Shown here in pieces: positions 50,539 through 58,114 of a DNA stretch of 64,000 bases. This DNA comes from Streptomyces tirandamycinicus (GTDB taxonomy: Bacteria; Actinomycetota; Actinomycetes; Streptomycetales; Streptomycetaceae): positions 3,226,501-3,290,500 of the forward strand of contig NZ_CP029188.1 in assembly GCF_003097515.1 (NCBI RefSeq). The letters are read 5' to 3'. Both the position numbers and the translations under genes were made by a program. The notes below the pieces were generated by a model. That model was not told where the DNA came from. It saw only the letters and a list, made by a program, of their open reading frames with translations, and searched no databases. Every line of letters begins with the position of its first letter. Positions within the stretch are counted from its first letter, which is position 1.

Positions 50539-51576
50539 TCACGGGACGGAGAACAGCGCGGCCGCGTTGCCGTGGCAGACCGCTCGCAGCCAGTCGTCGC
50601 CCATGTCCAGCCGCTCCAGCGCCCGAAGCTGGTGGAGATAGGGGTAGGGGATGTTGGGGAAGTCCGTCCCGAGCAGCACGCGGTCACCCAGGTCCGCCAG
50701 GCGGGCCCGCTCGGCCGCCGGGAACGGGCTGAGGCGCTCGCTGAAGTCGGTGAACGCCATCGTGGTGTCCAGGCGGACCTCCTCGTGGCGCTCGGCGAGG
50801 TCCAGGAAGTCCGTGTACTCCGGCATCCCCATGTGGGCGACGATCAGCGGTAGCCGGGGATGACGGGCGAGGATGCTCCCCACCGGCCCGGGTCCCGTGT
50901 GCTTGCCGGGCGCCGGCCCGGAGCCGCAGTGCATCACGACCGGTACGCGCGCCTCGGCCAGCAGGCCCCACACCGGGTCGAGAAGGGCGTCGCCGGGGTC
51001 GTACGCACCCACCTGGACATGCGACTTGAAGACCCGGGCGCCGCCCTCGACGGCCGCACGGACGTAGCGCTCGACCCCCTCCTCCGGGAACAGGGTCGCC
51101 GTCCGCAGGCAGTCGGGCGTCCGGGCCGCGAAGTCCGCGGCCCATCCGTTGAGCCACTCCGCCATGCCGGGCTTATGGGGATACAGCATGGAGGTGAAGC
51201 TCCTGACCCCGAACTCCCGGAGCAGCGCGACCCGCCTGCCCTCCTCCTCGCGGTAGGTGATGGGCCACGCCATGCCCGTCAGCGGTCCGGCGGAGTCGAA
51301 GTACGCCCACACCTTCTCCAGGACCCGTTCGGGCATGAAGTGGGTGTGCACGTCGATCAGCCCGGGCAGCCCCAACCGCGTCCAGAAGGCGCGTACCGCC
51401 ACGGCCTCGGGGCCCTCGGAACCGTCGGGGCCCTCGGAACCCTCGAAACCCTCGGGACCGTCCTGGGCCGGGCTCCCGGTGGGTGCCGCCGTTCCTTCTC
51501 GGGCCGCCTCCGCGGTATCCGGCGAACAGCACGGGGCGGTGGGCCGGTTCGCTTCCGTCTCGGGGTGATCGCTCAT
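50539..51576 (-). CDS. Metal-dependent amidohydrolase (ACMSD-like)
   Basis: 345 residues; ATG 51576 (an in-frame GTG two codons earlier is possible). The first 60 residues are low complexity with EGSEGPDGSEGPE repeats and are absent from relatives. The TIM-barrel core has the metal motif LIDVHTHFMPERVLEK, then VFKSHVQVGAYDPG, MHCGSG, IVAHMGMPEY and the Asp motif LLGTDFPNIPYPYLHQ. Amidohydrolase_2 members act on carboxylic or lactone substrates; the exact substrate is unknown. Confidence 0.9.
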   Translation of the reverse strand: MSDHPETEANRPTAPCCSPDTAEAAREGTAAPTGSPAQDGPEGFEGSEGPDGSEGPEAVAVRAFWTRLGLPGLIDVHTHFMPERVLEKVWAYFDSAGPLTGMAWPITYREEEGRRVALLREFGVRSFTSMLYPHKPGMAEWLNGWAADFAARTPDCLRTATLFPEEGVERYVRAAVEGGARVFKSHVQVGAYDPGDALLDPVWGLLAEARVPVVMHCGSGPAPGKHTGPGPVGSILARHPRLPLIVAHMGMPEYTDFLDLAERHEEVRLDTTMAFTDFSERLSPFPAAERARLADLGDRVLLGTDFPNIPYPYLHQLRALERLDMGDDWLRAVCHGNAAALFSVP

Positions 51577-51773
51577 GCCCACACCCTCAGGCGTGCGCCG
51601 GGGGGCTGTCCAGGGCCCGGCTTCCGGACGCGGTCACCGTCACGGCCACGGCCTCTGGCGGGTGGGGGACGGGCGGGGGACGAGTGGGGGACGGGCGGGA
51701 CTGCGGCGCACCGGTACCCGACGGGGGCCGGCACCGGGACCGAGCCCCCGAACCGCACCGGGTTCGGCACCGG

Positions 51774-52679
51774 TCAGAACAGCCCGTCCTGGACACCCGT
51801 CGGCAGTTCCTCCACCGGCACGGTCGGCGCGGTACGGGGGTCGGCCGCGACCAGCTCCCAGCCGGACAGCAGTCGGGTGTCGAGGACCGTCATCCGGCGG
51901 TCGTGACCGCCCAGAAGCAGATCGGGACCCGCCGCCGCGACGAGCCGCCCGGCCACACAGCCGCCGTCCACCAGTTCCCGCACCACCCGCAGAGCGGACG
52001 GGCCCCCGCCCGCCGGCCCCGGGGGCACCGCGCGGTCCAGCCCGAACACCCGGACGTGGTCCACCACCTCGAGCGCGGTCCGCTCCAGCGCCTCGGGCCA
52101 CCCCGGCAGCTCCACCGCTCGCGCGTACGACTCGACGACCTCGGCGGCCCGCTCGTCCGCGGCTGCCGGAAGCGCGGGGCGCACCGCCCGCTTCCGCGCG
52201 TAGGGGATCCGGTCCGGCACACCGAGCGCCGCACGCAGCAGTTCCTCCGTGCGGCGGGCGGCCATCAGCGGTCCGCGGCCCAGCCAGCAGAACACCACCG
52301 CACCCTGCTCCAGCAGACGGGCCGTGCCCCGTTCCTCGGCGGTGATCCCGACCTTCACCAGTCCGGGCCCGAACCAGGCCAGATAGACCCGGAACGGGCG
52401 CGGATCGTCGGCGACGGTGTCGGCCGCCACCGAATGCGCCCGGTCCAGCCGCGCGCACTCCGGGCACTGCCCCCCGGTACTCCTGCCGGGCACCGCGGCC
52501 CCGAGCGGGCACACATGCCCCCGCGCCCCGGCGCACCTGCGCACCCCGGCGGCCCGGAAGGCGATCTCCTGCGCGTGGGCGAGCCTGCTCGTCCTCGTCT
52601 CGGTACCGCGCGCCCACCGCAGTTCGGGAGCCCCTCGCCCCCAGCTCAGCCCCCCGCACCGCCACCGTTCGCCGTCCAT
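51774..52679 (-). CDS. DUF2797 family protein
   Basis: 301 residues; ATG 52679. The N-terminal part begins DGERWRCGGLSWGRGAPELR and contains spaced Cys (HVCPLG and QCPECARLDRAHS), a probable zinc site. The middle segment FRVYLAWFGPGLVKVGITAE resembles a GIY-YIG-like start (YLAWFG...KVGIT), and RTEELLRAALGVPDRIP follows. DUF2797 proteins are common in actinobacteria with no known function; a relation to GIY-YIG nucleases is suggested by this pattern. No partner genes. Confidence 0.85.
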   Translation of the reverse strand: MDGERWRCGGLSWGRGAPELRWARGTETRTSRLAHAQEIAFRAAGVRRCAGARGHVCPLGAAVPGRSTGGQCPECARLDRAHSVAADTVADDPRPFRVYLAWFGPGLVKVGITAEERGTARLLEQGAVVFCWLGRGPLMAARRTEELLRAALGVPDRIPYARKRAVRPALPAAADERAAEVVESYARAVELPGWPEALERTALEVVDHVRVFGLDRAVPPGPAGGGPSALRVVRELVDGGCVAGRLVAAAGPDLLLGGHDRRMTVLDTRLLSGWELVAADPRTAPTVPVEELPTGVQDGLF

Positions 52680-52914
52680 GCCCCGCACTCCTCCTGCCCG
52701 CCCGACACGAAGCCCCGGATCCCAAGCCTTCCGCAGGGCCCCTCGACCGTGCGCACCCGGGAACCGGGACGGAGGGGGCGGGGCCCGGGGTCCCACCTTC
52801 CACCGAACCAGGGGCGGCGACGGGTCGTGCCGGCCCGGTAGGCCCATCCCGGCAGCGCCGTCCGCCGACGTCGATGTCAGCCGTGGGCGTCCGCGGTGGA
52901 TGTCAGCCGGGACG

Positions 52915-53130
52915 TCAGCCGTGGACGTCGGGAAGCGGGGGCCTGCGCCTCCTGCGCCGGTTGATCACGTGCCGGAGCAGGAGCGTAGCCCAGGCGGCGC
53001 AGAGCACCAGCGATCCGAGGCGGACCCACCAGGCGTGGGAGGTGCTGGCGGCCGACCATCCGGGTCCGATGAGCCCCAAGACCATCCAAACGGGGTTCTC
53101 GACAGAGGATCGGTTCCGGTCCTGAGTCAT
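52915..53130 (-). CDS. 71-residue membrane protein
   Basis: ATG 53130 with AAGGGGAC upstream. Polar head TQDRNRSSVENPVWMVLGLI leads into one or two hydrophobic stretches (SLVLCAAWATLLLRHVI), with a strongly basic end NRRRRRRPPLPDVHG. Unrecognised. Direct repeats GTCAGCCGTGGACGTC lie just beyond its stop (52875-52930). Confidence 0.55.
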   Translation of the reverse strand: MTQDRNRSSVENPVWMVLGLIGPGWSAASTSHAWWVRLGSLVLCAAWATLLLRHVINRRRRRRPPLPDVHG

Positions 53131-53385
53131 GGACGGTCCCCTTCTCCCTGCTCCCCCTGCTTCCCCGCACGGCGGTGTGATGATGCCACAGGACGTGGCG
53201 CGGGATGAGGCCGGTGCCGTCGGCTCAAGTCCCGGTCCTTCGAGTGAGCTTGGCAGCCACCGCCGCGCCGGCAGTCGCTGGACGCTCGACCAGTGCGAAC
53301 AGGCGTCACGGTGAGCCGCCGCGCTCTCCCCCGCACCCGCCGCCGACCACGGCCCGCCCACCCGTCGGGCACGCATGCGGCACGC

Positions 53386-53659
53386 CTACACGCCCAGCGC
53401 CTGCCGGGCGGCCGCGTGCCGCTCTCGCGCCTCGGTGATCCAGTCATCGCCGAGATCCAAGGGCACGCGCACACATATCCGTGTGCTGGGCGCATCGCGA
53501 ACCTCGACAACGTACGGGTCGTCGGCCACGAAGGTGAGGTACGCGGTGCGGCCTTCCGGCGGCCAGTCTCCGGCGAACACCGAGTCGTCTTCCTCGTCGT
53601 ACTCGTCTTCCTCGACGGCGTCCAGCAGCGAGCCCCACGCCCGGATGTCTCTCGGTCAC
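53386..53659 (-). pseudogene. Short conserved protein gene with a one-base frameshift near its start
   Basis: From GTG 53580 to the stop the frame encodes 64 residues: FAGDWPPEGRTAYLTFVADD, VVEVRDAPSTRICVRVPLDL, WITEARERHAAARQALGV. Upstream codons in the same frame continue sensibly (IRAWGSLLDAVEEDEYDEE) back to a TGA. Removing one A near 53647 would join them to GTG 53659 (VTED...), giving about 90 residues. The gene is therefore either recently broken or mis-sequenced. Unknown family. It ends 370 bp before the integrated element. Confidence 0.55.
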
Positions 53660-53714
53660 GGGTCCCCCCAGGACTGACACGGTTGCTGTACTTCGTTGCC
53701 GTACGGTACGACGA

Positions 53715-53744
53715 AGCCCCCTCCGGGATGATCCCGAGGGGGCT
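53715..53744. terminator. Hairpin just outside the left att repeat
   Basis: AGCCCCCT...CGGGAT and ATCCCG...AGGGGGCT pair around a one-base loop. It lies 9 bp before the tRNA-Arg fragment and is probably the original terminator of that tRNA, separated from it by the insertion. Confidence 0.6.
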
Positions 53745-53752
53745 GCGATCTG

Positions 53753-53778
53753 TGTGCACTCGGCAGGATTCGAACCTG
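53753..53778. repeat. Left att repeat (tRNA-Arg 3' fragment)
   Basis: Exact 26-bp copy of 56782-56807, covering the acceptor stem and T arm of tRNA-Arg(ACG) on the minus strand. After 53778 similarity to the tRNA ends. Confidence 0.9.
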
Positions 53779-53881
53779 GGATGACCCCTACTATTGGTCA
53801 GATCGACGCTAAGTCGCCGAACTCTGCTGCCCTCGGGGTTCGTTCTGCGATGCTGGAGGCCGATCGAGAGGGGCCGCAGCA

Positions 53882-54415
53882 ATGCAGTGGAAGATCCACG
53901 GGGAACGTCCGATCTACCAGAACAGCTGGGTGAACCTGTGGCTCACCGACGTTGAGACACCGGACGGGAACCGGTGGGAGCACCACGTCGTCAAGCTCCG
54001 GCACCTGGCCGTGGCCGCTGTCGTCAACGAGCGGCGCGAGGTGCTGATGATGTGGCGGCATCGCTTCATCACGGACGCCTGGGCGTGGGAGCTGCCCATG
54101 GGTCTGGTCGAGGAGGGCGAGACGCCGGCCGAGGCGGCGGCCCGTGAGGTGCTGGAAGAGACCGGCTGGCTGCCCGGCCCGATCAAGCCGCTGATCTACG
54201 CTGAGCCGGCGAATGGCATCACCGACTCCCAGCACCACGTCTTCCGGGCCGACGGGGCGACGTACGAGGGTCCGCCGACCGAGAAGAACGAGTCGGAGCG
54301 GATCGAGTGGATCCCGCTGGCCGACGTGCGGGGCATGATCGACCGGCGCGAGATCGTCAGCAGTGGTTCTTTGGTCGGGCTGCTCTATGTGCTCATGGAC
54401 GAGGCAGTCCGCTGA
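53882..54415 (+). CDS. NUDIX hydrolase
   Basis: 177 residues; ATG 53882 with GAGAGGGG upstream. The complete Nudix box is present: G in MGLVEEGETPAEAAA followed by REVLEETGW (pattern G-x5-E-x7-REVxEExG), around residues 79-101. Flanking strands such as WKIHGERPIYQNSWVNLWL match ADP-ribose-pyrophosphatase-type members. In the AICE pSAM2, the Nudix protein Pif confers pock immunity, i.e. limits redundant transfer; the location of this gene inside an integrated element suggests a similar role. Its 3' end overlaps the convergent regulator gene by 23 bp. Confidence 0.92.
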   Translation: MQWKIHGERPIYQNSWVNLWLTDVETPDGNRWEHHVVKLRHLAVAAVVNERREVLMMWRHRFITDAWAWELPMGLVEEGETPAEAAAREVLEETGWLPGPIKPLIYAEPANGITDSQHHVFRADGATYEGPPTEKNESERIEWIPLADVRGMIDRREIVSSGSLVGLLYVLMDEAVR

Positions 54416-55739
54416 CCTGACGGGGCAGCACTTCCCGGAGCCGGGACTCGAACACCACCGCAGCCGGTTCCCGGCGGAAGGGCTCCAGCTGCTCGTAGAA
54501 CTCCCGGAGGTGGCCGGCGACTCGTTGCGAGCTGACGGCCGCTGCCGGGGCCAAGGCGTCCATGGCCGTGTGGCACGCCTCATCGAGTTTGCCGCGCTGG
54601 AGCTGGGTGCGGGCGAGCCAGAAGGCGTGGAAGGCACGGCCTCGGTGGTTCGATGCGTGCTCGCGGCGTAGAGCGTCCGCGATGAGGGGTTCGGCGAGGG
54701 CTGCTTCGCCCAGGCGGCCGTGCGCGATGCCGGTGTCCACGATCAGCTTCGGCTCGTCGAAGTAGGCGACCCAGGCCGGGTCCGGATCACCAGTGCTGAT
54801 CCGCCCGAACTGGGTGTGGGCTTCCGAGATCGCGGTGTGAGTCGCGCCGTGGTTGCCGAGGGTGGCGTGGGCGAAGGCTTCGCGCATCGCGAGCATGGCC
54901 AGCACGCGTGGTGTCGTCCCCGCGGCGGCTCGGGCCTGGTCCTGGGCGGCCGTGACAAGTGCGAGGGCGTCGCCGGGCTTGTCCTGGTAGGTGGCCTGGA
55001 GGCTCATGCAGGCGAGGACGTTGGCCATGAACTGGCGGTCGTCGATGGCCTTGGCCAGGCCGAGGGATTCGGTGAAGTAGGCGCGTGCCTGGTTGTACTG
55101 GCGGGCATCGAAGTAGGTCCATCCGGTGAGCCGGGCCAGTTCGGCCGCGATGCTGTGCAGGCCGTCCCGTAAAAGAGCCGGACGCTGCTCCTTGAGGAGG
55201 TCGACGACGTAGCGGAGCTGGCCGACGACCGCCGGCCGTAAGGTCTCGCCGCCGTGCTCGTCGTCCCGGCGCCAGTAGTCCGCGATCGACGAATGCAGCG
55301 CGTCCAGTGTCGAGGCGCTGAGGTCCCGCTCGGCTGCCAGGGCGAGGATGCTGTCGACATCCGCCCCCGGCAGTCCGGCGGCCGGCGGTTCGACGGTTGA
55401 GGCCGGTACCTCGGCCGGTTCGCAGGGCGTGACCGTCAGGCTGGGTGGTGTCTCCCAGGAGCGACGGGCAAGACCGAGCATGTGTCCGGGGATACGCAAT
55501 CCGTCCGAGATCCGTTCGATCACGCCCATGTGCAGCAACTGCCGCCGTCCGGCGATCACCTCGCCCACGCGGCTCGGGGTCAGGTCGCATCGGCGCGCAA
55601 TCATCGACGGATAGATGCCTGCTCGTGCCTTGAGCAGCTGAAAGATGCGGCCGAAGTCTCTGGCCTGGCATGCCTCGATCATCACTGGGTCCGTGAGCAG
55701 GCTGACCGGGAGTTCCTTCGAGCGAGATGGCTCGGGCAT
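54393..55739 (-). CDS. HTH (XRE) and TPR-type regulator with two TTA codons
   Basis: 448 residues; ATG 55739. A helix-turn-helix lies near residues 40-65 (MIARRCDLTPSRVGEVIAG). From about 160 onward the chain is alpha-helical with TPR-like units (WTYFDARQYNQARAYFTESL, LAEPLIADALRREHASNHRG). Such proteins control transfer genes in Streptomyces integrative elements or act as quorum-type sensors. TTA leucine codons at 55171-55173 and 55239-55241 make translation dependent on the bldA tRNA. A perfect 17-bp palindrome 59 bp upstream of the start is its likely operator. It converges on the NUDIX gene with a 23-bp overlap. Confidence 0.88.
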   Translation of the reverse strand: MPEPSRSKELPVSLLTDPVMIEACQARDFGRIFQLLKARAGIYPSMIARRCDLTPSRVGEVIAGRRQLLHMGVIERISDGLRIPGHMLGLARRSWETPPSLTVTPCEPAEVPASTVEPPAAGLPGADVDSILALAAERDLSASTLDALHSSIADYWRRDDEHGGETLRPAVVGQLRYVVDLLKEQRPALLRDGLHSIAAELARLTGWTYFDARQYNQARAYFTESLGLAKAIDDRQFMANVLACMSLQATYQDKPGDALALVTAAQDQARAAAGTTPRVLAMLAMREAFAHATLGNHGATHTAISEAHTQFGRISTGDPDPAWVAYFDEPKLIVDTGIAHGRLGEAALAEPLIADALRREHASNHRGRAFHAFWLARTQLQRGKLDEACHTAMDALAPAAAVSSQRVAGHLREFYEQLEPFRREPAAVVFESRLREVLPRQVSGLPRP

Positions 55740-55797
55740 CGGGCACGCTCCGGCATGAGGACTACGGATCGCTGCACTTGGCCAACCGAGGGTGATG

Positions 55798-55814
55798 TTA
55801 CCCAAGTTGGGTAA
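55798..55814. promoter_or_regulatory. Perfect 17-bp palindrome TTACCCAAGTTGGGTAA
   Basis: 8-bp arms around a central G, in the divergent region between the HTH/TPR regulator (start 55739) and the small plus-strand gene at 55863. Probably the regulator's operator controlling both directions. Confidence 0.75.
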
Positions 55815-55862
55815 TCCGCTTGGCCTTTCTGGTCGGGCCCGCGGATCGCGATGCTCCTGGCC

Positions 55863-56063
55863 ATGGCGAACGGACAGGACGACGTACGGATGACGTTGCG
55901 GGTCTCCCGCGACTCCGGCCAGACGTGGGGACCTCTCACGGAGGTACGCGTGGGCGAAGACCCGGTGGTGCCGGAGAACCCGGGCCGCTACCCGCCGTGC
56001 GTCTGCCCCCGGTGCTCGCAGCAGACCGGGAATGCCGTCACGTCCTTCCGGATGGTGCCGTGA
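55863..56063 (+). CDS. 66-residue protein of integrated element
   Basis: ATG 55863 (an upstream start at 55851 is possible). It reads ANGQDDVRMTLRVSRDSGQT, then PPCVCPRCSQQTGNAV; the C-x-C-x2-C motif suggests a small zinc site. The stop overlaps the ATG of the next gene (TGATG), so the two are translationally coupled. Comparable small genes occur beside regulator genes of Streptomyces elements. Function unknown. Confidence 0.7.
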   Translation: MANGQDDVRMTLRVSRDSGQTWGPLTEVRVGEDPVVPENPGRYPPCVCPRCSQQTGNAVTSFRMVP

Positions 56064-56392
56064 TGCGGTGCGTGCACTGGCGCCGGGTGCCCCTCGACCT
56101 GGCACAGGAAGCGCGGGAGAAGTCGGCCGCCCCGTACATCGACAGGGCAGTGCAGTGCCAGCTGTCCGCGCACGACGAGGGTGAGCACTTCGGTCTCCTC
56201 ACCGACGCCGGCGCATACGGGACCGCGCTGTGGCTCCGCTGGCACGGGACGGACGAGACGGAACTTGTCGTGCTGCCGGACTGCCCGGTGACCGCCCCGG
56301 GGCCCGACGGCGAGGGCTGCTGTCTGTTCGCCGACCACACCGCACAGCACACCTGGGAAGACGCCCTGGAGGAGGTCTCGTGCACCAGCTGA
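56063..56392 (+). CDS. 109-residue protein of integrated element
   Basis: ATG 56063, coupled to the preceding gene. It reads RCVHWRRVPLDLAQEAREKS, VQCQLSAHDEGEHFGLLTDA, YGTALWLRWHG and ends with EGCCLFADHTAQHTWEDA. Repeated Cys and His (C..H..., 'CQLSAHDEGEHFG', 'CCLFADHTAQH') form two similar Cys/His blocks, possibly zinc-binding and internally duplicated. Unknown family. Its end overlaps the start of the integrase remnant. Confidence 0.7.
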   Translation: MRCVHWRRVPLDLAQEAREKSAAPYIDRAVQCQLSAHDEGEHFGLLTDAGAYGTALWLRWHGTDETELVVLPDCPVTAPGPDGEGCCLFADHTAQHTWEDALEEVSCTS

Positions 56393-56693
56393 TCGCGAGC
56401 CCGTACCTGAGCCGCTCCTTCGAGGCGCTGTGCCTCCGCGCCGGCGTCCGCAGGGTCCGCTTCCACGACCTGCGCCACACGTGCGCCTCACTGCTCCACA
56501 ACAGGGCGCCGACGCCCGCATGATCATGGAAGTCCTCGGCCACAGCTCCATCCGCGTGACCATGGACATCTACACCTTCGTACGGCTCGACTCCCAGCGG
56601 TACGCCTTCGACCGCGTCGGGGACGCACTGAGGGGTGACGGCAACGAGCCGGATGATGACGGCGGCGCGGTCGGTGTCCCGGTAGCCATCTGA
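56380..56693 (+). pseudogene. Tyrosine integrase C-terminal remnant
   Basis: A GTG at 56380, with GGAGG upstream, opens HQLIASPYLSRSFEALCLRA and VRFHDLRHTCASLLHN, containing the R-H-x-x-R type box. The frame then breaks near 56505. In the next frame, from ATG 56521, it continues IMEVLGHSSIRVTMDIYTFV, holding the second His box and the catalytic Tyr, to the stop at 56693. One missing G near 56505 explains the shift. The N-terminal 250 residues are absent, so excision is not expected. It lies beside the tRNA, as usual for int. Confidence 0.85.
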
Positions 56694-56740
56694 TCGACTC
56701 GCAGAAACGGTTGCCGTCAAACACTGCCGTCAAGACAAAG

Positions 56741-56776
56741 CCAGAGGCCCTGTGGATCACTCCACAGGGCCTCTGG
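56741..56776 (-). terminator. Perfect 16-bp hairpin terminator
   Basis: CCAGAGGCCCTGTGGA and its exact complement around a TCAC loop, directly downstream of tRNA-Arg (minus strand) and just inside the right att repeat. It is element sequence replacing the original tRNA terminator. Confidence 0.8.
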
Positions 56777-56781
56777 TCTGC

Positions 56782-56807
56782 TGTGCACTCGGCAGGATTC
56801 GAACCTG
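56782..56807. repeat. Right att repeat within tRNA-Arg
   Basis: Exact partner of 53753-53778; spans the tRNA 3' end plus two bases beyond it. Confidence 0.9.
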
Positions 56808-56856
56808 CAACCTTCTGATCCGTAGTCAGATGCTCTATCCGTTAAGCTACGAGTGC
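56784..56856 (-). tRNA. tRNA-Arg(ACG)
   Basis: 73 nt on the minus strand. GCACTCG pairs with CGAGTGC, discriminator A, no encoded CCA. The anticodon stem-loop TCTGACTACGGATCAGA gives anticodon ACG, the substrate of TadA (also in this window). It is the integration target of the adjacent element and remains complete. Confidence 0.96.
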
Positions 56857-57227
56857 TTGTGACCCGGGCTTTCGGCCCGGTCGGCGTTGCGGGAACAACA
56901 TTACATGACCTGCGGCGCCAGGCGAAATCCATTGCCCTCACCCCATCTGACCTGCACAAATGCCCGGACGGCCGTATGGGAGCTCCCCGCTGGGGCCGGG
57001 GTCCGCCGCAGCGTGGACACAGGGGGCGACCCTGGTCGCGTCCGTCGCGGACGGCCCGGGCGGGGATCGCACGGGCCGGCGTGCAGTGGCGCGAGCCGAA
57101 CAGCGGCGCGGCAGCGTGAGCGGTGGGAGCGAGCGGGGCGCGGCAACGGCAGCAGCGGTAGCGGTAGTGGCGACAGCGACGGCAGGAGCGAACGGGGCGG
57201 GGCGCGGGGCACGCGCCGGGAACGACC
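56857..57227. other. Spacer between two tRNA genes
   Basis: 370 bp without a supported gene. It includes CATTACAT in a short low-GC patch near 56900 and an AGCGGTAGCGGTAGTGGCGA repeat near 57155. A promoter for tRNA-Arg should lie just above 56857. Confidence 0.4.
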
Positions 57228-57255
57228 GAAGCCCCGGCCATAAGGCCAGGGCTTC
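57228..57255 (-). terminator. Terminator hairpin of tRNA-Ser(GCT)
   Basis: GAAGCCCCGGCC and GGCCAGGGCTTC pair with one C/A mismatch around ATAA, 11 bp after the tRNA on the minus strand. Confidence 0.7.
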
Positions 57256-57265
57256 GATGACGGTG

Positions 57266-57356
57266 CGGAGGCGGAGGGATTTGAACCCTCGATGGGCTTT
57301 AAGACCCAAACCGCATTAGCAGTGCGGCGCCATAGACCGGACTAGGCGACGCCTCC
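57266..57356 (-). tRNA. tRNA-Ser(GCT)
   Basis: 91 nt. GGAGGCG pairs with CGCCTCC, discriminator G. The anticodon loop CACTGCTAATGC gives GCT, and a long variable arm confirms class II. No encoded CCA. Confidence 0.95.
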
Positions 57357-57589
57357 AGCCCACCCGCGCGGTCGCGAGTGGTGCGTGCAGATGATGACAC
57401 AGCCGGGTGGGGTGTCACCAATCGCTTCCCACGGTACTAGGCGCCCGGGCTCCCGGGCAAAGACCCGCACACACCCCGATCGGCCCAGTCGGGGTTGCGC
57501 AACGCCCCGGCGCGCGGAGCGTTAGAGATGCCGGGACGCCGTCCCCGAAGCGGGGCTCCGCCCCCAGACCTTCGCTTCCAGGAGTACGC

Positions 57590-58114
57590 ATGCTGCGCCG
57601 CCTCGTCCTCACCGCCGCCGCGACGGCGACGGTCTCCCTCGCCGCGTTGGCCGCCGCCGTGCCGACCGCGGGTGCCACCCCGCGCGCGCCGATCCCGCTG
57701 CCGCTGCTCGAGCCCGGTCCGCAGGAACAGACCGGCCGGACCGCGCCCGGCGACCGGCTCACCGTCACCACCGCCGAGACGGGGAACCCTCAGGCCGACG
57801 GCACATACGAGCTGACGTGCGGCCCCGAGGAAGGCCCGGCGGGCGGCTCGCACCCCGAGGCACGGGCCGCCTGCGAGCGGCTGTCCGAGTTCGCGACGGA
57901 GCGGCAGGACCCGTTCCGTCCGGTCGACGGCGACGCGATGTGCACGATGCAGCACGGCGGCCCCGCCACCGCACGGATCACCGGGACCTGGCGCGGCCAG
58001 CGCGTCGACGCCACCTTCGACCGCACGAACGGTTGCGAGATCCGCCGCTGGGAGACCCTGGAGCCGGTCCTGCCGACCGCCCGCCACGACGACGCCCGCA
58101 CGGCCCGGGCATGA
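57590..58114 (+). CDS. Subtilisin inhibitor-like (SSI family) secreted protein
   Basis: 174 residues; ATG 57590 with AGGAG upstream. Signal peptide LRRLVLTAAATATVSLAALA, cleavage near AGA. The mature part has the SSI signature: DGTYELTCGPEEGPAGGSHP, AACERL, then DAMCTMQHGGPATARITGTW and DATFDRTNGCEIRRW. Four Cys form the two conserved disulfides. By comparison with SSI, the reactive-site P1 residue is the Met in CTM. It would inhibit extracellular serine proteases, a morphogenesis-linked function in Streptomyces. A short extension ends the protein after LPTARHDD. Confidence 0.95.
   Translation: MLRRLVLTAAATATVSLAALAAAVPTAGATPRAPIPLPLLEPGPQEQTGRTAPGDRLTVTTAETGNPQADGTYELTCGPEEGPAGGSHPEARAACERLSEFATERQDPFRPVDGDAMCTMQHGGPATARITGTWRGQRVDATFDRTNGCEIRRWETLEPVLPTARHDDARTARA

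Larger units (their letters stand above)
53753..56807. mobile_element. Integrated element at tRNA-Arg(ACG), AICE-like remnant (3.05 kb)
   Basis: The 26 bases at 53753-53778 are repeated exactly at 56782-56807. The right copy is the 3' end of an intact tRNA-Arg gene, the left copy is an isolated fragment: this is the attL/attR layout of tRNA-directed integration. Inside are a NUDIX gene, an HTH/TPR regulator, two small genes and a truncated, frameshifted tyrosine integrase next to the tRNA. Replication and transfer genes are missing, so the element is probably fixed. NUDIX plus regulator plus int recalls pSAM2-type elements. Confidence 0.8.
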
